From NCBI RefSeq assembly GCF_015207255.1, contig NZ_JADEXG010000014.1:27037-91036 (forward strand): DNA of 64,000 nt, given 5' to 3'. The DNA comes from Vasconcelosia minhoensis LEGE 07310. GTDB taxonomy: Bacteria; Cyanobacteriota; Cyanobacteriia; Phormidesmidales; Phormidesmidaceae. A program made the translations under genes and the position numbers. The stretch's first letter is position 1. Every line of letters begins with the position of its first letter. Shown piece after piece: positions 51,632 through 59,191 of this stretch. Below the pieces are notes generated by a model that ran no database searches, was not told the origin of the DNA, and saw only the letters and a program-made list of their open reading frames with translations.

Positions 51632-52147
51632 CTAAGTTGAAACCGGCATCCGGTCAGTCGCCGCGATCGCGTTCGAAATCCACATCGGCTCAGGCTGAAA
51701 CTGATGGGCAGCATCTAAAGCCCAGTTTTGCAGATCGGCTGCTCTGCCGTGGCGGACTGAAACAATACTGTAAGAATATTCGGCCCAGGCCAGGGCGCGA
51801 TCACACTCCGAGGGCACCGCCGCTGCGTCCGGGTGAGAATGGTAGACGCCGATGATGCTGAGGCTGCGATTGCGAGCCTCTCGCTGCACTCTCAATAGCT
51901 CGCGGGGATCAATCCAGTATCGCCGCCGCTTGCTCTGGACATCCGTCGCTTCTTCGGTGAGTAAATTCTCTGCAACCTCAGGATCCCAGCTATTGTCTAA
52001 GGCGACTAGCTCAACCAGCTGCTTTTGGCTCGCCGAATTCTGGCCTAGCTCCAGCTGACCCAGCATCAGACCGCAGCACTCTTCGGGATAGCTGCGCTCG
52101 GCGTGGGCTTTCATCTCAGCAATATGCTCTGGGGTCAGCGCCAGCAT
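51632..52147 (-). CDS. JAMM/MPN+ metallopeptidase (M67)
   Basis: A 171-residue zinc isopeptidase of the JAB1/MPN+ type. The motif is complete: EECCGLMLG (Glu), then GVYHSHPDAAAVPSECDRAL (HxH and the Asp). Members of this family remove the C-terminal residue or tail from ubiquitin-like sulfur carriers such as CysO. Together with the adjacent MoeB-rhodanese gene this points to sulfur-carrier processing, possibly linked to cysteine or molybdopterin synthesis. No carrier gene is seen in the window. Confidence 0.88.
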   Translation of the reverse strand: MLALTPEHIAEMKAHAERSYPEECCGLMLGQLELGQNSASQKQLVELVALDNSWDPEVAENLLTEEATDVQSKRRRYWIDPRELLRVQREARNRSLSIIGVYHSHPDAAAVPSECDRALAWAEYSYSIVSVRHGRAADLQNWALDAAHQFQPEPMWISNAIAATDRMPVST

Positions 52148-52208
52148 GGTGGTCGATTGAATAGGTTCAGATTCTTATTCTAACGGTTCCCGACGGATTT
52201 ACTGCGGC

Positions 52209-53582
52209 CTAGACCAAAGCAGGCGAGTCATTCTGCAATTCGCTCACCAGCCGATCGACAACCTGGTCCAGTCCAACCGAGCGAGATGCTTTGAACAGCA
52301 GCCTGTCCCCAGGCTGAATAGACTGCTTGAGCTCGGTTAATAAAGCGTCTTGAGTCGAAAACTGCTGATGGACCATCGTGCCTGCTCCCTCACTGAGAGC
52401 TGCTGCCGCTTCGGGGTCAGCCAGGATCAAAAGCCGGTCGATGCCAAGCGCCTGGGCGGCTGCCCCGACCCGCCAATGCAGTTCTGCCGAATGGTCGCCC
52501 AGCTCTTTCATCGTGCCAAGTACCGCAATTCGCCGCTGAGCGGGCTGATCGGCGAGCAGCTGCAGGGCGGCGGTCATCGACTCAAATCCGGCATTATAGG
52601 TTTCGTCCAGGATTAGAATGTCTTCACTGAGCTGATAGCGGCGAGAGCGACCGGCGGGCATCTCTACCGAGAATCCGTCAGCCAGCCTCTGCCAGTCAAG
52701 GTCGAGGGCCTGGAGAGTCGCGATCGCGGCCAGCAAATTCAGCGCATTGTGCCGCCCCGGCAGCGGCAGCGGCAGTGATACGCCGGCGACTTCTAAGGTT
52801 GTTGCATCGAGCAGCCGCCCACAGATATCGCCTCCGGTAAGCCCGTAGGTAATCTGACGCCCGGTCCAAACCTGAGCGGCGGTTTTAATCAGACGGTCGT
52901 TATCGTAGTTCAAGACGGCGATACCCTCGGGACGCAGCTCTGCCAGCAGCTCACATTTAGCATTCGCGATCGCCTGCTCCGATCCCAATCGCCCAATGTG
53001 AGCCGTGCCGACATTCGTGATCAAAGCCACATCGGGCTGGGCAATCTGAGTCAGCAGCGCAATCTCACCGGGGCCGCGCATGCCCATTTCAACCACGGCA
53101 TAGTCATGGCTGGGATCGAGTTCGAGCAGCGTTTTAGGAACGCCGATTTCGTTATTGAAATTAGCTTTCGTTTTGAGCACGCTGGCCTGGGTTGCGATCG
53201 CGGCAGCAATCAGCTCCTTCGTCGTCGTTTTGCCAACCGAACCCGTGATTGCAACCACGGGGATCGCCAGCTGCTGTCGCCACCAGCGTCCCAGGCTCTG
53301 ATAGGCTGTCAGCGTATCCTCAACTTCCAGTCTGGGGATCGAACCGTCGATGACGCCGCGTCTGACGACAGCCGCAGGGGCTCCCTGCGCGATCGCCTGC
53401 GCGACAAAATCATGTCCGTTGAACCGCTCTCCTTCTAATGCGACAAAAAGCTGACCCGGCTGAAGACTACGGCTGTCTGTCGTGAACCCAGTTACGGACT
53501 GCGCGAGTTGTAACTCCGATAGCTGCCGTGGCATCGATGAAATGACTGTCGTTAGCTGAGATAGGGGAATGCTAAAAACCAT
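52209..53582 (-). CDS. murF: UDP-N-acetylmuramoyl-tripeptide--D-alanyl-D-alanine ligase
   Basis: Adds D-Ala-D-Ala to UDP-MurNAc-tripeptide, the last cytosolic step of peptidoglycan precursor synthesis. It has 457 residues. The ATP loop is AITGSVGKTTTKELIAAA, and other motifs are NFNNEIGVPKTLLELD, VVEMGMRGPGEIALL, NVGTAHIGRLGS, and LPGRHNALNLLAAIA followed by ILDETYNAGFESM. Start at the first ATG. It reads toward the JAMM/moeB genes, 61 bases apart, and may share a transcript with them. Confidence 0.96.
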   Translation of the reverse strand: MVFSIPLSQLTTVISSMPRQLSELQLAQSVTGFTTDSRSLQPGQLFVALEGERFNGHDFVAQAIAQGAPAAVVRRGVIDGSIPRLEVEDTLTAYQSLGRWWRQQLAIPVVAITGSVGKTTTKELIAAAIATQASVLKTKANFNNEIGVPKTLLELDPSHDYAVVEMGMRGPGEIALLTQIAQPDVALITNVGTAHIGRLGSEQAIANAKCELLAELRPEGIAVLNYDNDRLIKTAAQVWTGRQITYGLTGGDICGRLLDATTLEVAGVSLPLPLPGRHNALNLLAAIATLQALDLDWQRLADGFSVEMPAGRSRRYQLSEDILILDETYNAGFESMTAALQLLADQPAQRRIAVLGTMKELGDHSAELHWRVGAAAQALGIDRLLILADPEAAAALSEGAGTMVHQQFSTQDALLTELKQSIQPGDRLLFKASRSVGLDQVVDRLVSELQNDSPALV

Positions 53583-53887
53583 ATTTCCTTAGAGCGTATC
53601 CTGGGTCTATAAGCCTGTTTTCAAGCTGTAATGATATCAGGATGGCCGATTGTGCAGCCGTCAAAATGGGGTCGTTCAGGTTAAGAAAATTTAGGTTTAG
53701 CCGTTGAGTAATGGCTTTCTCTGGGAAAACTAAGCGCTAAACAATCGTCGGGCGTATGCTTTTTGACCAAAGGACTGAAAAAAAAGCGGTTTCGTTCCGC
53801 TTTAGCAGATAGTTTGCTAACGTTCTATTGTCAGATCTACGAACATGCGCGTCAGCTGACTCGCTATCATTCTCCAGGTGCCCAACC
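53583..53887. other. Divergent murF / membrane protein intergenic region
   Basis: About 300 bases with no ORF of note. It must contain the murF promoter. It also contains a minus-strand terminator-like hairpin at 53776-53803 whose upstream transcript is not explained by any gene. No repeats. Confidence 0.5.
53776..53803 (-). terminator. Orphan minus-strand terminator
   Basis: On the minus strand AAAGCGG, loop AACGAAA, CCGCTTT is followed by a run of at least eight T (plus-strand A run 53778-53785). A second small hairpin (TTAGCA/TGCTAA) lies just before it. The nearest minus-strand gene upstream is over 1.6 kb away across plus-strand genes, so this may end a small RNA or an antisense transcript. 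Confidence 0.6.
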
Positions 53888-54880
53888 ATGACCTCGCCCA
53901 GCCGTTCCGAACAGCTTACCGCTGACGTTCCAGAAACCCGTGTTGACTCCTCTCAACTGGTCGAAACCTATGCCGAAGGGCTGATGGATGACCTATTTGA
54001 AGATGTCGATCGGCTACTGGAAGGGGACCTCAGCGCCTATTCTGAGCTCGGCTTACGACCTGAATGGGCACCTCAGCAACCACTCCGGGGCGGCGCTGTG
54101 ACGATTCCTGTGACGCTACTCCCGGCTCTGCAAGCCGCTTCAGACCTATCGGAGCAGGTAGAACCTGCTTCCCCGCCGCCTAGCGGCGAAGAGCTGACCC
54201 AGCAGCGGCAGCTGACCTATTTGACGCTGGCCGCCATTTGCCTATCAATTCTGGCGGCTTTGGGATTTTGGCTCGGCCAGCAGCGCGGCGATGGGCTAGT
54301 AGGCGGCCAAACTGTGGAAGCGCCAGCGCCAACTGAGGAAGAAGCGTTTATTGCTTACGCCCAGCAGTCGCTGAATACGATTAGTGGTCAGTCTGTGGCT
54401 CAGCAGGCATCAGCTGGAACGGTTTTAACGGTACCCGTTCCAGCCCCGGTTCCCACGGACGCTTCAGCTCCTCCTGCAACCAGCAACCCCAGCAATGGCG
54501 TGATTGAGCGAGTCTTTGTCCCTGTCTATCAGCCGCTTCAGATGGCGGCTCCAGCCCCCTCCGTTAACGGCCCGCTCGCTGTTCAGCAGCTGCCTGTGCT
54601 GCCGGGACGCGGAGTCGCGACCGTCCCTGGCGCAACGACTCCAGCGACGTCAAGCACTATCCCCAACATTTCGCCTAACTCGACTGCGGTACTGGTCGGT
54701 ATATTAGAGCTAGGTGAGCGTTCCGCTGCCCTGTTTGAAATCAACGATGCTCCCCAGCGAGTCTACGTTGGTGAAAACATCGGTACTACTGGCTGGAAGC
54801 TAGAATCGGCAAGTAATCAGGAAGTGATTGTCAGCCGGGATGGGCAGGAACGCTCGATCTATGTTGGTCAGCGGTTTTAA
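53888..54880 (+). CDS. Single-pass membrane protein with PilP/GspC-like C-terminus
   Basis: A 330-residue protein from the ATG at 53888. A cytoplasmic acidic region (about 1-115) precedes one membrane helix (LTYLTLAAICLSILAALGFW). A long Pro/Ala/Thr-rich linker follows (about 165-270). The C-terminal domain (about 275-330) reads VGILELGERSAALFEINDA and RVYVGENIGTTGWKL, like the periplasmic HR domain of type II secretion GspC or pilus PilP proteins. That resemblance is weak. It is followed by a coiled-coil gene 17 bases later. Function uncertain. Confidence 0.78.
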   Translation: MTSPSRSEQLTADVPETRVDSSQLVETYAEGLMDDLFEDVDRLLEGDLSAYSELGLRPEWAPQQPLRGGAVTIPVTLLPALQAASDLSEQVEPASPPPSGEELTQQRQLTYLTLAAICLSILAALGFWLGQQRGDGLVGGQTVEAPAPTEEEAFIAYAQQSLNTISGQSVAQQASAGTVLTVPVPAPVPTDASAPPATSNPSNGVIERVFVPVYQPLQMAAPAPSVNGPLAVQQLPVLPGRGVATVPGATTPATSSTIPNISPNSTAVLVGILELGERSAALFEINDAPQRVYVGENIGTTGWKLESASNQEVIVSRDGQERSIYVGQRF

Positions 54881-54897
54881 CCGACTCTTTCGCCCCT

Positions 54898-55470
54898 ATG
54901 AGCCTATTTGACGATTTCAGCCGGTTTTTAGAAACGCGGTTAGACGAGTTTCTGCGTGCGAACCCCCACCTTGAGCTACAGGCAATCGAAGAGCAGCTGC
55001 GCGGTCAGGAAGAAGACGCGATCGCGCTCCTGATTGATCTCAAACGCCGCGAAAAGCAGCTCGAAGAGAGTATCCTTTCCACCGCCCAGGAGATCCAGTC
55101 CTGGCATCAGCGAATTGAGAAAGCCAAAGCCGCCAATCGGCTGGATTTAGTTGAACCCGCCCAGGCCAGAGAAGCGGCGCTGCTGCGTCAGGGTAATCAT
55201 CTCTGGGGCCAGACCAAGGGCGTCAAAAGCCGGATTGAGCAAACCACGGCTCTGAGAAAAAAGCTGCACGACCGGCGGCAGGAAGTCAAAACTAAAATTG
55301 CCCAGGCGCAAGCTACCCGCAGCACGCCTAAGATGGACTGGAGCACCACCGGCTGGAACCAAAGCCCCTACGACCTGCATAGTCAGACGGTTGACCCGCT
55401 AGACGAAACCTTTAAGCGCTGGGAAGCCGAAGAAGAGCTGGCCGACCTGAAGCGAAAAATGGGCAGCTGA
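54898..55470 (+). CDS. TIGR04376-type cyanobacterial coiled-coil protein
   Basis: A 190-residue protein. Residues 1-130 form long helices (FLETRLDEFLRANPHLELQA, then REKQLEESILSTAQEIQSWH and so on), resembling PspA/Vipp1-like coils. The C-terminal 60 residues are Trp/Pro-containing and end ETFKRWEAEEELADLKRKMG. I recognise it as a cyanobacteria-specific family. Function unknown. It begins 17 bases after the membrane-protein gene and is probably in the same operon. Confidence 0.8.
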   Translation: MSLFDDFSRFLETRLDEFLRANPHLELQAIEEQLRGQEEDAIALLIDLKRREKQLEESILSTAQEIQSWHQRIEKAKAANRLDLVEPAQAREAALLRQGNHLWGQTKGVKSRIEQTTALRKKLHDRRQEVKTKIAQAQATRSTPKMDWSTTGWNQSPYDLHSQTVDPLDETFKRWEAEEELADLKRKMGS

Positions 55471-55497
55471 TTCCCTTTTTACCCTAAAAGCTCGGGC

Positions 55498-56205
55498 TTA
55501 TTCCCAATCGCCCGATAAGACTTCGACCGGCTGACCGTCGGCAGTCACGATACTGAGGGCAAGTTCGGACTCGTTATCTACCCGGTCAAATTGGATAATT
55601 TGGACGCCAGCTGGGGTCGGTTCCACTGTCATCACATAGCGATCGCTTTGCCACTGTAGGCCGGTAATGCGATGACCCATCAGCCAGGTTTCAGCGGTCT
55701 CGCCAGCGTTGATTTGCTCAGTCGCTTCTGGCTCGTAGCAGTTCCAAAGCTCTTCTTCTACGGTCCACAGGCCCGAGAATGTTACCGGCTCCATCCGAGC
55801 GCTGAGGCCATAGGTCGTAAAGCTGACGGCCTGATGCTGCCAAAAGCTATCTGACACAGACTTGAGCGGCTCTTCCTCTAGCCCCTGGTAGCGGGGATCG
55901 GAGCCGACCTGCTTGGTCTGATCGGCTTCATTGGGGCGTTGCCAATCAGCGGCTTCGGCACAGACGGCATAGCTGACCTCGGTGCTGGCTGCGGGCTCTG
56001 AATCGGTAACGGCTGGCTCGGCGGCAGTCGCGGCTGTTGCCGCGATTGGGGTAGCTAAAGGCAGGTCTGAGTAACTCTCGCTGCCAGCCGAACTCTGACT
56101 GACTGAGCTCTGACTGGGACAGCCCATGACCACAATGGCGCTCAGTAGTGAAATCCCAACCTGGCTAAACCGCTTCAATCGCCGCGCATTCATTATTTTT
56201 GCCAA
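55498..56205 (-). CDS. Predicted lipoprotein of unknown function
   Basis: A 235-residue protein. A basic N-terminus and hydrophobic stretch end in a lipobox (AIVVMGC, about residue 29). A Ser/Ala-rich spacer follows (about 30-75). The mature domain contains AVCAEAADWQRPNEADQTKQ, TFSGLWTVEEELWNCYEP and the C-terminal VLSGDWE. Two Cys residues could form a disulfide. I do not recognise the family. It faces the coiled-coil gene, with 27 bases between their ends. Confidence 0.75.
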   Translation of the reverse strand: MAKIMNARRLKRFSQVGISLLSAIVVMGCPSQSSVSQSSAGSESYSDLPLATPIAATAATAAEPAVTDSEPAASTEVSYAVCAEAADWQRPNEADQTKQVGSDPRYQGLEEEPLKSVSDSFWQHQAVSFTTYGLSARMEPVTFSGLWTVEEELWNCYEPEATEQINAGETAETWLMGHRITGLQWQSDRYVMTVEPTPAGVQIIQFDRVDNESELALSIVTADGQPVEVLSGDWE

Positions 56206-56302
56206 TATCTCTAGGTATGATTTTTTTGCCGTGGGGCAAAGAGCTTATGAGAATTGATAGTAATAGGAGAATCAGATTTTCACTGATTGATCCCTGAGAA
56301 AA

Positions 56303-56497
56303 GCTTTCAAGCGGTCAAAGTGACTTGAACTTGAAAGCGGACTGCTAAAGAAGGCATCTAGGCAAAACTGCCTGATTGACCTGTGACTGGCCTAAGAGCT
56401 GGCCGGTGATTCAGATCAGGCTTCTAGTCAATCGGGTCAGGCAAACAGACTTGATGGTCAAGCCCCAGCTTGGCGTTGGGCTCGCCCAAGCTGGGGC
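56303..56497 (+). ncRNA. Candidate structured RNA (tentative)
   Basis: GCTTTCAAG (56303-56311) pairs with CTTGAAAGC (56330-56338), with an inner GTCA/TGAC stem. GCCCCAGCTTGG (56462-56473) is the exact reverse complement of CCAAGCTGGGGC (56486-56497). Between them are partial inverted repeats (TGCCTGA and TCAGGCA-like pairs, GATTGAC with GTCAATC). No family was recognised (not 6S, not Yfr1-like). The strand is inferred from the downstream terminator. Confidence 0.25.
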
Positions 56498-56535
56498 CGC
56501 TTGGCCGGGCTGACTTACCAAAAGCTGAAATCATT

Positions 56536-56703
56536 ATGAGGGGACGGTTCAAGCTAACTTTAAAGAATGGGACAGTTCTTCAAAAACTAACAACTGTCTT
56601 CGCAAAAGAAAGCTTTGCAGCGGAATCAGCCGAAACTAAGCGCAAATGTCTGTACAATTCCTGGCCGATCACCATTACCCCTATTCTAGGGCGATACCGT
56701 TAA
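56536..56703 (+). CDS. Small ORF, possible short protein
   Basis: A 55-codon ORF, MRGRFKLTLKNGTVLQKLTT and on, ending PITITPILGRYR. It is followed 24 bases later by an intrinsic terminator, which supports expression. Sequence features (basic N-terminus, no membrane helix) do not suggest a family. It may be a fragment of a lost gene. Confidence 0.3.
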   Translation: MRGRFKLTLKNGTVLQKLTTVFAKESFAAESAETKRKCLYNSWPITITPILGRYR

Positions 56704-56727
56704 TTCTTGGATAAAGCTCTGTTAAGG

Positions 56728-56752
56728 AAATCAGTAGGATTACTGATTTTTT
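56728..56752 (+). terminator. Plus-strand intrinsic terminator
   Basis: AAATCAGTA (56728-56736), loop GGAT, TACTGATTT (56741-56749), then more T. A clean nine-bp hairpin with a T run. No large plus-strand gene precedes it within 1.2 kb, so it must end a transcript from this region. Confidence 0.8.
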
Positions 56753-56793
56753 AACGTTGTTATTTGAGCTGGCCCTGATTGTTGGAGTATGTC

Positions 56794-57627
56794 TCAAATA
56801 ACGCTGATAAAAAAGAGCGGCCCGGCGATCGCTTGAGGAATACCAGCGGCGATTTGGGCTTGTCCATAGGCGCTGATTGCCTGCAGCGGACTCAGCTCGA
56901 TTCGGTCTTCTCGCTGGAGTTGGTAGAGCTGTTCGTCTAGCTCTGCCCGGGTCAGAGGCGGCTGAAGGGCATCTCTGAGATGAAAGATGGGCAGACCGTT
57001 TTCACTCGCGAGCGTTCGATCGAGCTGCTGAATGGTCTGAAGTACGGTAGCCGCAGTCGGCTTAACCTCACCTTTGGGATCGTCCTGCTGAGCGGTTTCA
57101 GGCCCTCCGTTTAGCTGCCCCATAAACTGGCGGAGAAACCGCAGGTAGCTACTTAACAGGTCGCCGCTGATTGAACTGGCTGAGCCGTGCGGCTGCCAGT
57201 CCTGCCGCAAAAATTGCTGCCCCGCTGCCGTTAGCCATGCCTCCTTAATGTCGATTTTTTTGATCTTGACCAGGCCGCGCTGATCCAAATTTCGAACCAG
57301 CGCCAGCCGCTCGAGAGATGAGACTTTTCGGTGAATTTCTTCCGGCCTAATCGCCCCCGACTGACAGGAGCGCAAAATCCAGAGCTCTGAGGGGGTCACG
57401 GGTAGGCTGGTCGTCCCGAGGCCCAGCAGCATCCGACCCGCTGGCGCGATCGCGAACCTCACAATCTCACTCGTATAGTCCACCAGACCCAGCTCACCCA
57501 GTCGACGGCAGATCCGATCCGCTGCGGTGTTCTGGGGGCTAGACCTGAGCTGCGCGATCGCGGTTCGATAGCCAGGATAACCCAATAGCCGGAGTACAAA
57601 TTTCAGCTCAGCCGGGGAGAGGTCCAT
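56794..57627 (-). CDS. Winged-helix-like conserved protein next to DNA methylase
   Basis: A 277-residue protein with several probable winged-helix modules. The C-terminal one is the clearest: LPIFHLRDALQPPLTRAELD, then EQLYQLQREDRIELSPLQ and IPQAIAGPLFFI. This C-terminal segment is like a cyanobacterial family of unknown function. The protein has no visible PD-(D/E)XK nuclease motif, so I do not call it a restriction enzyme. It starts 39 bases after the methylase, in the same direction, so it is probably a regulator or partner in the same operon. Confidence 0.75.
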   Translation of the reverse strand: MDLSPAELKFVLRLLGYPGYRTAIAQLRSSPQNTAADRICRRLGELGLVDYTSEIVRFAIAPAGRMLLGLGTTSLPVTPSELWILRSCQSGAIRPEEIHRKVSSLERLALVRNLDQRGLVKIKKIDIKEAWLTAAGQQFLRQDWQPHGSASSISGDLLSSYLRFLRQFMGQLNGGPETAQQDDPKGEVKPTAATVLQTIQQLDRTLASENGLPIFHLRDALQPPLTRAELDEQLYQLQREDRIELSPLQAISAYGQAQIAAGIPQAIAGPLFFISVI

Positions 57628-57665
57628 ACCGTGAGCAGGCGACTAACTCAACAAAAACATATGTT

Positions 57666-58628
57666 CTAGTCTAAGGGATCGCTGAACTGTTTTTGAGCCG
57701 ACAGCGTATTTCGCTCCCAAAAATAGCCGCCAGCATAGCCTTGAATAGTGCGATCGCGCTCAGCTAACGCCAACCGTTTTTCAGCTAAGCAGCAGTAGAG
57801 CGGCTCTTTTTCGATCCCGACGTATTGCCGATCGAGCTTCTTGGCCACCACTGAGGTAGTGCCAGCACCCAGGAAAGGATCCAGCACCACCGAGCCCACC
57901 TGACTACTGGCCAAAATCAGCTTGGCAATCAGCTTTTCTGGCTTTTGGGTAGGATGATCGGTATTTTCTGGCATTGACCAAAACGGCACTGAAATATCCG
58001 TCCATATATTAGAGGGATGAGTTACGCGGAAGCGGCCTTGACCCGTTTCCTGCCAGTCTTTCGGCTGCCCCTTGTCATCCCGGTAGGGCGCAACTACCCG
58101 CCGCTTCAGCTTAACCGCCTCCAGGTTGAATACATACTGGTCAGACACCGTGCCAAACCAGACATCCTCCGACGCATTCTTCCAATTGCTTTTGGCCCCA
58201 CGCCCCTTTTCCCGTTCCCAGGTAATCCGATTCTGCACGATAAAATACTGCTCGAATACTTTGTAAACGGCGTTAGAAGACTGCCAGTCGCAGCAGATGT
58301 AGGCCGATGCAGTAGGCTTCAGCAGCCGCACCAGCTGACTGAGCCAGGACGCGAGCCAGTCTTCGTAGGCAGAAGGAGATAGCTGATTGAAGGCGGTGCC
58401 GTTAAAGTCCTTATGGCGGTTGTAGGGCGGGTCGATAATTAGTAAATCGACCCAGCTGTCTGGCAGGTGAGGCAGGGCTGCAAACAGATCCTGACAGATG
58501 GTCTGGTTAAGCAGTGCCGTCACCAGCTGAGGAGACTGAAGCGTCATTAAACGCTGGCGATATTGACTGGATTCAGCTTCGCTGAGACTCAGGGTGCGGT
58601 TGTTGGGCGCTCTTTTTTTAGGCTGCAA
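57666..58628 (-). CDS. Solitary N6-adenine/N4-cytosine DNA methyltransferase (beta class)
   Basis: A 320-residue DNA methylase. Motif IV comes first (DLLIIDPPYNRHKDF, about residue 64), and motif I (VVLDPFLGAGTTSVVAKKL, about residue 255) comes near the end: this order is the beta class. THPSNIWTDISVPFW and DHPTQKPEKLI precede motif I, as in YhdJ-like enzymes. DPPY favours adenine as target. A TTG start at 58628 is used; an internal ATG is at 58547. No restriction enzyme is evident nearby, so it may be an orphan regulatory methylase. Recognition site unknown. Confidence 0.88.
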   Translation of the reverse strand: MQPKKRAPNNRTLSLSEAESSQYRQRLMTLQSPQLVTALLNQTICQDLFAALPHLPDSWVDLLIIDPPYNRHKDFNGTAFNQLSPSAYEDWLASWLSQLVRLLKPTASAYICCDWQSSNAVYKVFEQYFIVQNRITWEREKGRGAKSNWKNASEDVWFGTVSDQYVFNLEAVKLKRRVVAPYRDDKGQPKDWQETGQGRFRVTHPSNIWTDISVPFWSMPENTDHPTQKPEKLIAKLILASSQVGSVVLDPFLGAGTTSVVAKKLDRQYVGIEKEPLYCCLAEKRLALAERDRTIQGYAGGYFWERNTLSAQKQFSDPLD

Positions 58629-58658
58629 AGCTACCTGGGGAACGGGCCTGATAGACTG

Positions 58659-59115
58659 CTAGCTTATCAAGCCAGAAACGCTTTTAGATAGAGAAAAAGG
58701 CCGATGCATTAGACCCTTTACGGCAAAGACGACGTCATTGTAATCCCAGTCACTCTTGTCGTCTTGAGCTTTGTCCTCAAAGCCTAGCAGCAGGTATTCG
58801 CCGGACTGATAGACGGTCAGATGCTCACGGCCAAAAGGGTTTTTTGCTAGCGTCTGCGCCGAAAACTCTGCCTAGAGGATTCTGTAGAAAGAAGCTAAGC
58901 ATTGTGTCTCCGGCAAAGTTACCGAGCTTGACGCCTTCGCCCACCGACATTCTGCCCGTGCTCTCTTCCTTGATGCTGTATTGAAAAGCAATGTCGCCGA
59001 AGAGGGTGGTCATGGTTTGACCGCCGTCGGTCGAAAACTTCAGCGTAAATTCCCTATATCGGTGCCCTTGGTCAGCCGTTTGCCGAGCCGTCAGCCGCCC
59101 GATCTGCTTCGGCAT
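58659..59115 (-). pseudogene. DUF4114 protein, split by a frameshift at an A6 run
   Basis: The first frame (59115-58825, 96 codons) reads AGDTMLSFFLQNPLGRVF and ends SKKPFWP with a TGA. Skipping one A in the minus-strand A6 run (plus-strand T6, 58840-58845) gives SKNPFGREHLTVYQSG, then EYLLLGFEDKAQDDKSDWDY and NDVVFAVKG, down to a TAG at 58659-58661. GFED...DYNDVVF is the DUF4114 signature, a calcium-loop-like domain of secreted proteins. The N-terminal part looks shorter than expected. The break could be a real indel, phase variation or a base error. Confidence 0.8.
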
Positions 59116-59191
59116 CTACCCAACCCCTTAGAATAGATAAACTAGGGCAGTATTTATCGTGCCCAGCTCGCTAGTTCATTCGCCAAGCCCT

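Larger units (their letters stand above)
56206..56793. other. Long gene-poor region with structured segments
   Basis: About 590 bases. It contains at least two strong hairpins (56303-56338 and 56462-56497), a small possible ORF (56536-56703) and a clean plus-strand terminator (56728-56752). The plus-strand arrangement suggests a transcript that is not one of the large genes. Confidence 0.6.

Noticed and set aside
56300..56500. 6S RNA or Yfr1
   Set aside because: No 6S-like long central bubble hairpin, and no ACTCCTCACAC motif of Yfr1.
58840..58850. Programmed -1 frameshift at A_AAA_AAC in the DUF4114 gene
   Set aside because: The downstream frame needs a +1 shift, which this heptamer does not give.
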